Positions 36,682 through 45,106 of a stretch of 64,000 nucleotides of DNA are shown one piece after another. The notes under the pieces are model-generated. The model was not told where the DNA came from and searched no databases. It saw only the letters and a program-made list of their open reading frames with translations. Both the position numbers and the translations under genes were made by a program. Each line of letters begins with the position of its first letter. Within the stretch, counting starts at the first letter, position 1. Source of the stretch: DASVVT01 sp036386415 (GTDB lineage Bacteria; Acidobacteriota; Blastocatellia; Pyrinomonadales; Pyrinomonadaceae); contig DASVVT010000048.1 in the NCBI GenBank assembly GCA_036386415.1, positions 1 to 64,000 of the forward strand, in the 5' to 3' direction.

Positions 36682-37485
36682 ATGCGCGACGCTAACACAT
36701 CTCGTCCGGTATATGAGAACCTGGACACGTCCTACGTCAACCTGGGCGCGCTGCTTCGTTATTTGCAGAAGCGCGCTTTCGTCGGGCGCGTCCACGTCGA
36801 GCTGGACGAATATATGGCGGACGTATTTCTTAATGCGGATGGCCGTCTGAACGTACGCGAGACGGATCAAGCGATGGGGCGCGAAGGGCAAGGCGAGGCT
36901 GCCATGCACCGCCTGATCGTGCGCGCCATGATGCCGGGCGGTCTCATCAGCATCTACGAAGGTGCGTCGGAAGAGCAGGACGAACCGAGCGCACCTCCAA
37001 TCAGGAGCGCGATCACGAACGTAGATGTGGCAGGCGAGAGGATTGAAAGGGCTGAAGACACTTCAGCGCCGGAAGAGATGGATGAGACGGACTGGAACGC
37101 TCTGCTGCGCTTGAGCGGCGAGCTGATCGCAGCCGTGGAGCGCGCCGCTCTGGGCGTGGGCGCGGATTTCCATACAGCCTTTCATGCGGCGCGTCTGGAA
37201 GCGGCTGACGACTTCTCTTTTCTCGATCCTGCGACCGGGCGCTTCGAATACGCTTACAGCGAGGTGAACCTTCACAACGGGGTGAATTCTCGAACCTATA
37301 CTTCCGGCGTCGGGACATGCCTGCATCGGACGGTCGAGAAGCTCGCTTCAGGCCCACGCGCGGGCAGTGTGCGCGAGCGCATCGCACTGGAACTCGCCGT
37401 GCTGGCGCGACGGCGCGCGGCAGAGTTGAAGCGGCTCAAGCTTGCGCCTGAGATGGATCGTATCGCGGGCACGAAAGTTTTATAA
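36682..37485 (+). CDS. Protein of unknown function
   Basis: 267 residues. The N-terminal 90 residues (from NLDTSYVNLGALLRYLQKRAF) read like a small alpha/beta ligand-free domain of the kind seen in DUF4388/PATAN effector proteins, but I am not sure. A linker rich in Glu/Pro leads to a helical C-terminal domain with WNALLRLSGELIAAVERAAL and a basic tail. No membrane segment. No clear ribosome binding site marks the start. It follows the zinc-ribbon gene by 109 bp. Confidence 0.45.
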   Translation: MRDANTSRPVYENLDTSYVNLGALLRYLQKRAFVGRVHVELDEYMADVFLNADGRLNVRETDQAMGREGQGEAAMHRLIVRAMMPGGLISIYEGASEEQDEPSAPPIRSAITNVDVAGERIERAEDTSAPEEMDETDWNALLRLSGELIAAVERAALGVGADFHTAFHAARLEAADDFSFLDPATGRFEYAYSEVNLHNGVNSRTYTSGVGTCLHRTVEKLASGPRAGSVRERIALELAVLARRRAAELKRLKLAPEMDRIAGTKVL

Positions 37486-37490
37486 AGGAG

Positions 37491-37600
37491 GGTCAGTTGT
37501 CCGTGGTCAGTTGTTTATGCTCTCGCAGGCTTGCTGCCTGAAGATCAAAGATTCAAACTAACCAAAGCAAACAACTGACAACCGACTACGGACAACGGAC
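37491..37600. repeat. Long palindrome, GTCAGTAG family, carrying the shared hairpin core inverted
   Basis: GGTCAGTTGTCCGTGG on the left pairs with ACGGACAACGGAC-type arms on the right. The centre holds CTCTCGCAGGCTTGCTGCC, the reverse complement of the core at about 1228-1256. Confidence 0.75.
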
Positions 37601-37606
37601 GTATTT

Positions 37607-37882
37607 ATGCTGAAATGGAGCGCTTTGTGGACTACTTTCGGGCTGCTGGTGATCGCGGAGATGGGCGACAAGACTCAGTTGGCCGTCATCACGCTCGCGG
37701 CTCAGACGCGCTCGCCCGTCTCTGTCTTCCTCGGCGCGGCGCTTGCGCTCTCGCTCGTCTCTTTGCTGGGCGTTGCGCTCGGCGCACTGCTGGGGCAATA
37801 TCTGCCGGAGAACCTCTTGCATAAGCTGGCAGCCGTCGCTTTTATAGTCATCGGAGCGCTGATGCTCTGGGGGAAAATGTGA
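37607..37882 (+). CDS. Single-domain UPF0016/GDT1-family membrane protein, likely Mn2+ transporter
   Basis: 91 residues, three helices. LLVIAEMGDKTQLAVITLAA carries the family's E-x-G-D-K-T-Q metal-binding motif. Most members have two such motifs in about 200 residues. This protein has one, so it should work as a homodimer or with another half. Relatives in Vibrio and cyanobacteria export manganese or load it into compartments. Its position near the manganese-riboswitch-controlled terC fits. Confidence 0.85.
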   Translation: MLKWSALWTTFGLLVIAEMGDKTQLAVITLAAQTRSPVSVFLGAALALSLVSLLGVALGALLGQYLPENLLHKLAAVAFIVIGALMLWGKM

Positions 37883-37887
37883 AAGGA

Positions 37888-37977
37888 AGTAGACTGTAGT
37901 CAGTAGACAGTAGACAGTAGAAAAGAAAGCATCAACCGCTCTTATTTCTACTGGCTACTGACTACTGTCTACTGTCT
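37888..37977. repeat. Long palindrome, GTCAGTAG family
   Basis: GTAGACTGTAGTCAGTAGAC with further CAGTAG units on the left, and CTACTGGCTACTGACTACTG with TCTACTGTCTCC on the right. Confidence 0.8.
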
Positions 37978-37988
37978 CCTGTTTTCGT

Positions 37989-38954
37989 ATGTACTCGTTC
38001 AGAAATATTCTGTTTCCGACGGATTTTACGCCGCACGCGCGTGCGGCGCTGAAGTATGCGGCGGCGTTTGCACGCGAGGGAGGCGGGCGCGTCGTGCTCT
38101 TCAGCGTGCAAAGCGGAACTGTGCCTGCGAACCTGCTGACGCTCCCCGAGAGGACTTTCGAGGACGCGGATCATCGCTGGCTTCAGCAGTTGCGCATGGA
38201 TGTCCGAGACCTGCTCGCAGACCCCTTACTTGATGGTCTGGAGGTCGAGCCGGTCATCGTCGAGGGCGAGCCTGCGCCGGAGATCGCGCGTGCCGTGCGC
38301 GACTTCAACATAGACATGTTGACCATCGTCACGCACGGGCGCAAAGGTCTGGCGCGTGCGCTCTGGGGCTCGACCGCCGAAGAGATCATTGCCGAAGCCC
38401 CCTGCCCTGTGCTGACGATCCGCCCGCCGCAACGCGACTTCGTCGAGCACAGAGGGCCGCACACGGAGATTCGCCTGAATCGCATCATGCTGGCGACCAA
38501 CTTTCGCTCCTCGGCCAACGAGGCCGCGCAGGTCGCAGCAGAGTTTGCGGGGCGCACGAACGCAGAGCTGCACGTCGTCTACGTGATCGCAGACTACATG
38601 GAGCAGATGGCCGCGATGTTCCCGGACAGCGCCGGGCCTTCGCTCTCGCGCCTGCGCGAATACGTGGAAGAGCGTATGTCCGTCTTCGCACGCGAGGCGG
38701 GCAGCCGTGCCATCACGCACATCACCGAAGGAAGACCCTACGAGCAGATCGTACAACTGGCGTCAGAGCGGGATGTCGATCTGATTGTCATCGGCACGAG
38801 CGTTCATGCTTCGCTTTTCGGCGGCGCACCCGCGCTCGGGCCGGACATAGAGCGCGTCGTGCGCAACGCTCCCTGCCCGGTGCTCTGCGTGCCCTCAGGC
38901 AGGGTCGTCACCCCCTCGCCCGTCCTCGTCGCAGAGCCTGTGCCGCAGATGTGA
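37989..38954 (+). CDS. Tandem-domain universal stress protein
   Basis: 321 residues made of two UspA domains (about 1-150 and 155-310). Each begins with a hydrophobic strand followed by a polar turn: ILFPTDFTPHARAALKYAAA in the first, and IMLATNFRSSANEAAQVAAE in the second. The ATP-binding glycine motif is clear in the first domain (THGRKGLARALWGSTAEEI), while in the second GTSVHASLFGGAPALG is partly altered. UspA proteins bind ATP or other nucleotides and help survival under stress. It lies between two palindromes, so it is probably monocistronic. Confidence 0.9.
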   Translation: MYSFRNILFPTDFTPHARAALKYAAAFAREGGGRVVLFSVQSGTVPANLLTLPERTFEDADHRWLQQLRMDVRDLLADPLLDGLEVEPVIVEGEPAPEIARAVRDFNIDMLTIVTHGRKGLARALWGSTAEEIIAEAPCPVLTIRPPQRDFVEHRGPHTEIRLNRIMLATNFRSSANEAAQVAAEFAGRTNAELHVVYVIADYMEQMAAMFPDSAGPSLSRLREYVEERMSVFAREAGSRAITHITEGRPYEQIVQLASERDVDLIVIGTSVHASLFGGAPALGPDIERVVRNAPCPVLCVPSGRVVTPSPVLVAEPVPQM

Positions 38955-38956
38955 AA

Positions 38957-39033
38957 GCAGTAAGCAGTGAGCAGTAAGCAGTAGAAAAGAGAGCGGCAAC
39001 CTTGGTTTTCCTTTTCTACTGCTTACTGCTTAC
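38957..39033. repeat. Palindrome of CAGTAAGCAGTGAGCAG units
   Basis: AGCAGTAAGCAGTGAGCAGT on the left pairs with CTACTGCTTACTGCTTAC on the right. The unit resembles that at 25431-25495. Confidence 0.8.
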
Positions 39034-39040
39034 AAAGTAA

Positions 39041-39075
39041 GAGGCCACCTGAGCCCTCGCAACTCAGATGGCCTC
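39041..39075. terminator. Hairpin between convergent usp and ankyrin genes
   Basis: GAGGCCACCTGAG (39041-39053) pairs with CTCAGATGGCCTC (39063-39075), with one A-C mismatch and a 9-nt loop. No long U-tract. Confidence 0.5.
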
Positions 39076-39164
39076 CTCCGTTCGCTCGCCCTATACTCCC
39101 ACGGGGTAAGCGAAGGATTCGTGCCCGATTCAGATCGCTCTCTACGGGATAATCATCAAGACGA

Positions 39165-40100
39165 TTAAACTACCGCACCGGCTCTTTTCAGCAGATAGAT
39201 GACGACCTCATGTTGATTACGCTCTGCCAGACCGAGTGCCGTATCGTTATCTTTATTTCGTATATTCAGATCAGCCCCTCTCGCAAGCAGAATTTTAACG
39301 CCTTCGATATTGTTCTCGTCGGCAGCCTGCATCATGGGCGTCCACCAGCGATTATCGAGCGTATTAACGTCCGCGCCTTTTGAGAGCAGCAACTGCATCA
39401 TGTCTATATCGCCCATGGCGATGGCGAATCTCAAGGCCGTGAGGCCATCGTTGTTCTTAATATTGGCGTCCGCGTGGCGGTTCAGCAGGGCGCGCCCGAT
39501 CTCACCATAACCTTTAATGGTCGCCACCATCAAGGCCGTCCAACCATCGATCATGACGTTGACATCGACGCCGCCGAGCAGAAAAACATTAACGTCATGG
39601 ATGTTGCCGTCTCGCACTGCCTGTAGAAAGGCTCGCGTATCATTGCGCTGCTCGAGAGCTAATTGTGTTTGGCGCGGCTGTTCAGGTTCGGTGCTGGCAG
39701 CCCTCAGCAGCAGGGCGCTCATGCGCTCCGGCTCTGCGGCCAGTTCATCCAGCGTATACTGTTTCAGCATCTCGGCGCGAATCGCAGGCCAGCAGATACG
39801 AAAATCTGCCTCCGTCGCCGCCGGATGGCTCATAAAAGCGGCGCGGGCGATCTCCCGCATCTGATTCATTGCCTCTTCGGGCCTTCTTTCTATAGCCTGT
39901 GCGCTCGATCCTCTTTCATCCGACGCACCCTGTTGCTGACGCTGCTCAACTGTGCGCAGCACCCATTTTCTGACAAGCTCCTGCTCCTGTTCGAATCTCT
40001 CTGGATTTTCCCGTTTGGCGCGTCGATACTCTTTATAATAATCATCGTAGGATCTATACGATGCCTTTCTTCGCCCGAGCTTAAGAAGCCTTCCCAGCAT
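39165..40100 (-). CDS. Ankyrin-repeat protein
   Basis: 311 residues. The first 160 are charged and helical with no recognised domain. About 160-305 carries four ankyrin repeats. Clear units are DGWTALMVATIKGYGEIGRA, NDGLTALRFAIAMGDIDMMQ and NRWWTPMMQAADENNIEGVK, each with its LLxxGAD or similar turn. No signal peptide, so a cytosolic protein-binding role is likely. Alone on its strand. Confidence 0.8.
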   Translation of the reverse strand: MLGRLLKLGRRKASYRSYDDYYKEYRRAKRENPERFEQEQELVRKWVLRTVEQRQQQGASDERGSSAQAIERRPEEAMNQMREIARAAFMSHPAATEADFRICWPAIRAEMLKQYTLDELAAEPERMSALLLRAASTEPEQPRQTQLALEQRNDTRAFLQAVRDGNIHDVNVFLLGGVDVNVMIDGWTALMVATIKGYGEIGRALLNRHADANIKNNDGLTALRFAIAMGDIDMMQLLLSKGADVNTLDNRWWTPMMQAADENNIEGVKILLARGADLNIRNKDNDTALGLAERNQHEVVIYLLKRAGAVV

Positions 40101-40654
40101 GTTTATCCCTTTTCGCGAACCAGAATTCCGTACCTGTTAATTCGCCCGCCGCAAGACGTAGTCGAGATCAATTCGTATGGACAAAGGATGCTCGCGCAGA
40201 TAGAGGTGGCGCTGTATCACTTCGAGAATGTCTGCTTGCGACGGGATCAAAGCGATTGACTCTAACCAATGTCCAAGTTAAGCGCAGATTAAACCGGTTA
40301 GGGAAAGTTTGTCAAATTCTTTAGTTACTGTGAGATCAGCTCTTGAGCGAACACTGTAGGCCGTGCAGATGCTGGCAAGGGAGACACCCTTTATCTGAGC
40401 CTTCGAAGAGGTAAACTGAAGGCTCAACTTCTATGCAGAGGCCGCGCCGCAGCAGGCGTATTCCGTCTCCGCTTTGAGCGACGGCCAAAAGCGCCCTCAC
40501 CGGCAGCCATCTTATGCCCGCGAACGTTGTCTGATAGATAAAGCAAGAGGCCGCCCAAGCCTTTTTAACCCGGGCGGCCTCTTGCGCTCTACTTACTCCA
40601 CGGTCGTCGAAGAACAAGTGAAGCTTAACCTCTCAACACTTGCTCTCCAGACCG
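40101..40654. other. Gene-free region between the ankyrin gene and the M4 protease
   Basis: A leftward frame at 40336-40617 is not believable: it runs through the terminator hairpin at 40543-40585. Apart from that hairpin and a short CTGAAGG...CCTTCG match near 40398-40423, I see nothing. Confidence 0.5.
40543..40585 (-). terminator. Terminator hairpin of the M4 protease gene
   Basis: The 14-bp perfect stem GCAAGAGGCCGCCC (40543-40556) pairs with 40572-40585. On the leftward strand it is followed by a T-rich stretch (GCTTTATCT). It lies 70 bp past the protease stop. Confidence 0.75.
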
Positions 40655-43600
40655 CTATGGTACGACGGTTAACGTCGCCGTCTTGATACTGCCGTTGCCC
40701 TTAGCGGTGATAGTCACAGCCGTCTGGCTCAACACGTGTAATGTGTTGACCGTAAACTGTGCGCTGGTCTGACCCGCCAGGATCGTGATCGGCGTCTGCG
40801 GTTTCGCTGCTGACTTATTGGACAACAGAGTCACCGAGATGTTGTACGGTGCCGCGCACGACAACGTCACAGTTCCGGTCGTCTGGTTGCCTCCAGTCAC
40901 AGGGTTCGGATTGAAGGTCACCGTGGTGATCGGTACGGGTGTCAATTTCAACTTGCCGATCACAGTGGTCGTCGTGCCCACGACTTTCGCCGAGACATTG
41001 ACTATCTTGATCGCGTTGACACTGCTGGTCGTGACCGCAAAGGTCTTCTGCGTCTCTCCCTGATTGAAGTGAACCGGGTTAGCCCCAACGATTTGCACGT
41101 CAGGATCACCCGAGGTCAGCGTCACATCAAGGCCACCTGCCGGAGCCGCAGCATTCAAGAGAATCTTGCCAGTCGAACCGGCACAGCCTCCGATCACTGC
41201 TGTCGGCGTAAAGGTCACGCTTCTGAGCGCTTGCAGGACATTGACCGAAACCCCACCGGAGTTGTTGCCCGGCACTACTGTGTCAGGCTCGAACTGCGTG
41301 ACACTGGCCGTGTTGACGATCATGCCCACCTTCGTGGTCTTGACCGTGATCTGTCTACTCGCGATCGCACCATTGGCTAGATTACCGATGTTGCAAGTGA
41401 CCACGTTGCCCATCTCCGTACAACCGCCCGTCGCCGAAACGAACTGCATCCCGGTCGGCAATGGATCTGTAATGACCACCGAAGTGGCATTGGTCGGGCC
41501 ATAGTTCCTGACCGTCAAGGTGTACGTGATGTTGTTGCCGATCAAGGTTGACGGGGCTGACGACTTCTTGACGATTGACAGGTCTGTGTCAACCAGGCAA
41601 GCCGAGAGCTTCACGTCATCGACGTACCAGCCGAGGCGACCGGAAGCGCAGTCGGAGCTGAGGTCCCAGCGAAGCAGGATGTCAGAACCGGCTGGCGCAA
41701 GCGACGCCAGATTGACGACCGACGTGCCCCATGTGCCGTCCACAGCGAAATTATCGCTGCCAGAGAAGGCCTTCTGACCAGCTCTCGGGTTGGCGTTCGC
41801 TCCGGTTCCAGCACCGAGCGCCTGGTTGTAGGCGTTGTAAACGAAGGCCGTATCCGGCACGAGCGTGAAGGATGAGCCGCCGTTGGTACTAATCATCAGT
41901 TGTCCACCGTCAAAATCTTTTTCGGTGGAGACCCAGTGGGCGAACCTGAGTTCCGGGTTGCCGACCGTGCTGGGGATGTGGATTGACGGGCTCGTCAGGT
42001 GCATCACACCAGCTTCGTTGGAACTGGCCGTGCAGCTTCCGATGTCAGGATTGTCGGCCCAGAAAGCCTTGCCGGAGCGTCCGTCAGGCAGCGTGCTGCT
42101 GACGACCCAATCACGGTTGGTGAAAGCTGCCGGAGCATTCGCGTCGTGGCTGACCGTCCAGCTCGCCGTGTTACCCTCGAAGTCGTCCGAGAAGATGGTC
42201 TTCTGGACAGTCCCCGAACCGCAAGCATCCGCAGGCGGGTTCTGCGCGAGAAGCGGCGTGACGGCGCAGCCCGTGTGCGTGCTTCTCATCTCGACCGCCA
42301 GCATGACCTTCTGAATCTCTGCCAGGTCGGCAGCCGTGACAATCTGTCCCGACGGCGCGCCCGTCACCAGGTCTGCCAGATCAGTGCCAGCGTTAATCAG
42401 GTCTGTGGCCGATTGCTCGATGGCATCGGCGTGATCCGTGAAGTCACTGGACGAGTGCTGGTAAAGCGACTGTGCGCGGAAGTATATGTGCGCGGCCTTG
42501 GTCAGGCCGATGCCTGTGATGGTCTGGCCGTTATATATGCCGCCGTCCACAATCAGCGCATAAGCGTGGTTGACGACACCCGAGTTGTTGTGCACACCGC
42601 CCTGATCGTTGCCGCTGCCCGCAACTGCCGCGCAGGTGTACTGCGAATCGGAGACCTTTCCGGGGTTACCCAGACAGGTCGGCTTCCACATGTCGCGCAG
42701 CGCGCCGGGAAGTTGACCCGTATCGTCTTCGCCGAGCATCCAGCGCAAGCTATGGTCAACGTTGGCCGGAGCATTGCGCTTCAACGTAACATTGACAGTG
42801 TTGGGGACGGCCAACTCGTTGCGGATAAGGTTAGCATCAGCATACTTGAGCTGCCCTGCCGGAATGGTAATGGCCGGGACGGTCGGGTCATCCGCCATCG
42901 TGACGTTGGTGTTGGCGCTCGAGGCGATGTTGCCGATGATGACGCCGATGGCCCCGGCCTGCTGAGCGTTATAGGCCTTGAGCTTAAAGCCGCAGGTGCC
43001 GCGATCGACGAGCGCGATCTTGCCAGCTACGGCCGCAGCATTGGTGAACGCCGTGCAGCCGTCCAGCGTAGTCGGGCCTGTCGCGTTCGCATCATCCGTT
43101 GCTCGTACAATATCGCTGGTCAGTCCGGCAACCGTCAAGTCTGGACCAAATACGGCGCGGCCTGACGGGTAAGTGTTGGCGATGTTAGCCGGAGAATTCA
43201 CCTGGACAACCGGCGGATACGGCATGAATTCCGAGCAGTCGGCAGCATCAGCCTGGCGGAGGCCGCCCGGCGAATCCGTCATGCGATTGTTGATCAGGTC
43301 AACCGTCTCACCGTGGATGTCAGAATAAGCTTCGTTGAGTGCGCCCGGCTGGTGCGCGTAGATGAGGTCGTGCGTGTACTGCGTGTAGGCGTGCGACCAC
43401 TCGTGAGCCGTCACGTCGTCGGTCGTCAGACCGGGGCAGAAGGAGATGAACGTGCCGTTCCAGGAAGCGTTCGGGCACGCATTGCCGCGATTGAAGATGG
43501 CGTCCATCGTCGCGCCCATGCCGTCGAAAGAGTCGCGACCAAAGGCGTTATGATAATAGTCGTAGGTCTCCTTCGAGGAGATGATCATGTTATCCGCTTC

Positions 43601-44494
43601 AACGTTATTGGTCGGGAACGCCTGACCTTCCACCCAGAACGGATTGTTCGGATAGTTCGGCGGAACTGATTGAGTCGAACCGTTTCCGTTGAAAGCGCGA
43701 CGGTTCAAGGCATCGTAGATGCCCGTGATCCGGTCAACGACCTTGCCGGAGTGCGCGTCAACGTAGACGAACTCGCGTACATCGTTGCCATTCGTGACTT
43801 CATACTTCCACACGAGATGGTTCTCGCCGGGGATGCCGCGCGCCAGGTTGGTGCGATAGATGTAGAGGGCGCTGTCTTTGACCAACAGACCTTCAGCAGA
43901 CCGCGCGAGCACTTCCGCGTTGGCATCAATATCGGCCTTCACATTGTCGATGGCGACGGAAGCAAGTGAGCTTGCATCACGAGAAGGAACGGGGTTGACC
44001 GAGATATTCGGTATGAAGTTGCCATTGACGACGCGCAGCTCGCCCTTGGCGTCAAAGTGCGTCTTGAGGACTCCGGCAAAGACCGGCACACCCTGATAAA
44101 ACTGGTTGTAGGACAAGTGCTGTCCGCCCGTCAGGTCCGAGCTTTGATTTGAGATCTTCAACTGGGTCGAGGGGTTGGTGACGCCAAAAGCGCTGCCGTA
44201 ATTTCTGAGGAAAGTAATGGATTTATCTGCGGGAGTTCCGGTCATGCCCCTGGAGAAGCTGGCCTCTGAACCGGATGACATGCGCGCAAACCGAGCAGCC
44301 CCCGTCGCAGGATTGGTGGTGATCTTTGCCGCTCCACCAGTCTCGCTCTTAAGCGTCTGGATGCCGCGCTGAATGTCCGCTCTCTGCACCAACGCTGCAT
44401 CCTGTGCGGAAGCAGTGGGCAAAAGTACGGAAAACATGTTGATAAGGGGAACTAAGAGGGAAACGCAAAGTACATAAGAAAGTAATCGTCTCAA
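40655..44494 (-). CDS. Large secreted M4-type metallopeptidase with PA insert and C-terminal adhesive domains
   Basis: 1279 residues if begun at TTG 44494, which has AAGGAG at good distance; TTG 44500 is also in frame but too close. The signal peptide is LLSYVLCVSLLVPLINMFSV. Then come an FTP/propeptide region (about 35-240), the catalytic HEWSHAYTQYTHDLIY and GALNEAYSDIHG, a protease-associated (PA) domain insert with DRGTCGFKLKAYNAQQAG, and the second M4 half with GGVHNNSGVVNHAYAL. A jelly-roll (about 820-1000), a DUF11 repeat (SIVKKSSAPS...) and two Ig-like repeats follow. It degrades extracellular protein. The leader carries a duplicated structured element. Confidence 0.9.
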   Translation of the reverse strand: MRRLLSYVLCVSLLVPLINMFSVLLPTASAQDAALVQRADIQRGIQTLKSETGGAAKITTNPATGAARFARMSSGSEASFSRGMTGTPADKSITFLRNYGSAFGVTNPSTQLKISNQSSDLTGGQHLSYNQFYQGVPVFAGVLKTHFDAKGELRVVNGNFIPNISVNPVPSRDASSLASVAIDNVKADIDANAEVLARSAEGLLVKDSALYIYRTNLARGIPGENHLVWKYEVTNGNDVREFVYVDAHSGKVVDRITGIYDALNRRAFNGNGSTQSVPPNYPNNPFWVEGQAFPTNNVEADNMIISSKETYDYYHNAFGRDSFDGMGATMDAIFNRGNACPNASWNGTFISFCPGLTTDDVTAHEWSHAYTQYTHDLIYAHQPGALNEAYSDIHGETVDLINNRMTDSPGGLRQADAADCSEFMPYPPVVQVNSPANIANTYPSGRAVFGPDLTVAGLTSDIVRATDDANATGPTTLDGCTAFTNAAAVAGKIALVDRGTCGFKLKAYNAQQAGAIGVIIGNIASSANTNVTMADDPTVPAITIPAGQLKYADANLIRNELAVPNTVNVTLKRNAPANVDHSLRWMLGEDDTGQLPGALRDMWKPTCLGNPGKVSDSQYTCAAVAGSGNDQGGVHNNSGVVNHAYALIVDGGIYNGQTITGIGLTKAAHIYFRAQSLYQHSSSDFTDHADAIEQSATDLINAGTDLADLVTGAPSGQIVTAADLAEIQKVMLAVEMRSTHTGCAVTPLLAQNPPADACGSGTVQKTIFSDDFEGNTASWTVSHDANAPAAFTNRDWVVSSTLPDGRSGKAFWADNPDIGSCTASSNEAGVMHLTSPSIHIPSTVGNPELRFAHWVSTEKDFDGGQLMISTNGGSSFTLVPDTAFVYNAYNQALGAGTGANANPRAGQKAFSGSDNFAVDGTWGTSVVNLASLAPAGSDILLRWDLSSDCASGRLGWYVDDVKLSACLVDTDLSIVKKSSAPSTLIGNNITYTLTVRNYGPTNATSVVITDPLPTGMQFVSATGGCTEMGNVVTCNIGNLANGAIASRQITVKTTKVGMIVNTASVTQFEPDTVVPGNNSGGVSVNVLQALRSVTFTPTAVIGGCAGSTGKILLNAAAPAGGLDVTLTSGDPDVQIVGANPVHFNQGETQKTFAVTTSSVNAIKIVNVSAKVVGTTTTVIGKLKLTPVPITTVTFNPNPVTGGNQTTGTVTLSCAAPYNISVTLLSNKSAAKPQTPITILAGQTSAQFTVNTLHVLSQTAVTITAKGNGSIKTATLTVVP

Positions 44495-44562
44495 GGCCAA
44501 TTCTCCTTCTGGCTATGTCGAGCACTGAGATTGAAGTCACAGCGCGAGGGTTTTACTGATAA

Positions 44563-44608
44563 GACTGAGCAAAAAGATGCGTGCAGGTTGCAGGCTCTCG
44601 GGTCAGCC
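44563..44608 (-). repeat. Tandem leader element, gene-proximal copy
   Basis: Read leftwards: GGCTGACCCGAGAGCCTGC, then variable bases, then CGCATCTTTTTGCTCAGTC. Shares GGCTGACCC, GAGCCTGC, CGCATCT and TTTTGCTCAG with the copy at 44719-44768. Between 44609 and 44638 an ATAGCCGCC box precedes it, matched by ATAGTCGCC before the other copy. Each copy can close with a GGCTGA/TCAGCC-type stem. Confidence 0.6.
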
Positions 44609-44718
44609 CTTTTATGTGGTCGTAGACAGGGCGGCTATCGCCAGATTCTCCTCTAGCTAAACGCAGAACCGCCGTTTGAAGAGTTGCAGTACCGAACGTA
44701 CTTATTGAATTTTTCTCT

Positions 44719-44768
44719 GGCTGAGCAAAAGAGATGCGGGGTTAGCGCGCAGGCTCCGGGGGTCAGCC
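44719..44768 (-). repeat. Tandem leader element, gene-distal copy
   Basis: Read leftwards: GGCTGACCCCCGGAGCCTGC, then GCGCTAACCC, then CGCATCTCTTTTGCTCAGCC. It is 226-275 bp upstream of the protease start and lies about 110 bp from the other copy. I do not match it to a riboswitch class I know. Confidence 0.6.
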
Positions 44769-44873
44769 ATGATTGAAGGCTCGGCGACTATATGACAAAA
44801 CTGTCACGATGTCAATTGTAAAAATAGATACTATTAAGCGATAGTAGAGCGGTTGGGAGCCAGCCACGTTCAA

Positions 44874-44931
44874 GACTAAAAAAAGCCCGTATTTAGCGCC
44901 TTTTGACCATTATGGCGACCAAATACGGGCT
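44874..44931 (-). terminator. Rho-independent terminator of the rhodanese gene
   Basis: AGCCCGTATTT (44884-44894) pairs with AAATACGGGCT (44921-44931), extended inward by GCGCC/GGCGA-type pairing. On the leftward strand it runs into seven U. It follows the read-through stop at 45107, which supports a transcript extending beyond the UGA. Confidence 0.85.
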
Positions 44932-45106
44932 CAAAACTATTTTCGGAGGCAAGAGGCCGCTACAGCAGGTGCGCTCTAATCCGTTAGAGCCTGCCGAGAA
45001 ATCCTGGACGGTGGCTTCCAAGTTTACGGCCAGAGAAGCGACCGATTTTACCCGAGGGCGCTTCGGAGCAACTGAAGAGCGCGCACCCCTGCTCTCGATC
45101 AATCAA

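Larger units (their letters stand above)
44495..45106. other. Leader of the M4 protease and end of the rhodanese gene, no further genes
   Basis: The region holds the two leader elements, a GGCGG...CCGCC stem between them, and the terminator at 44874-44931. The stretch 44937-45100 shows no gene. Confidence 0.5.

Noticed and set aside
40336..40617. 93-residue leftward frame
   Set aside because: Runs through a perfect terminator hairpin and has no motifs.
44893..45102. 69-residue leftward frame after the rhodanese gene
   Set aside because: Overlaps the rhodanese terminator and begins within the read-through region of that gene; no motifs.
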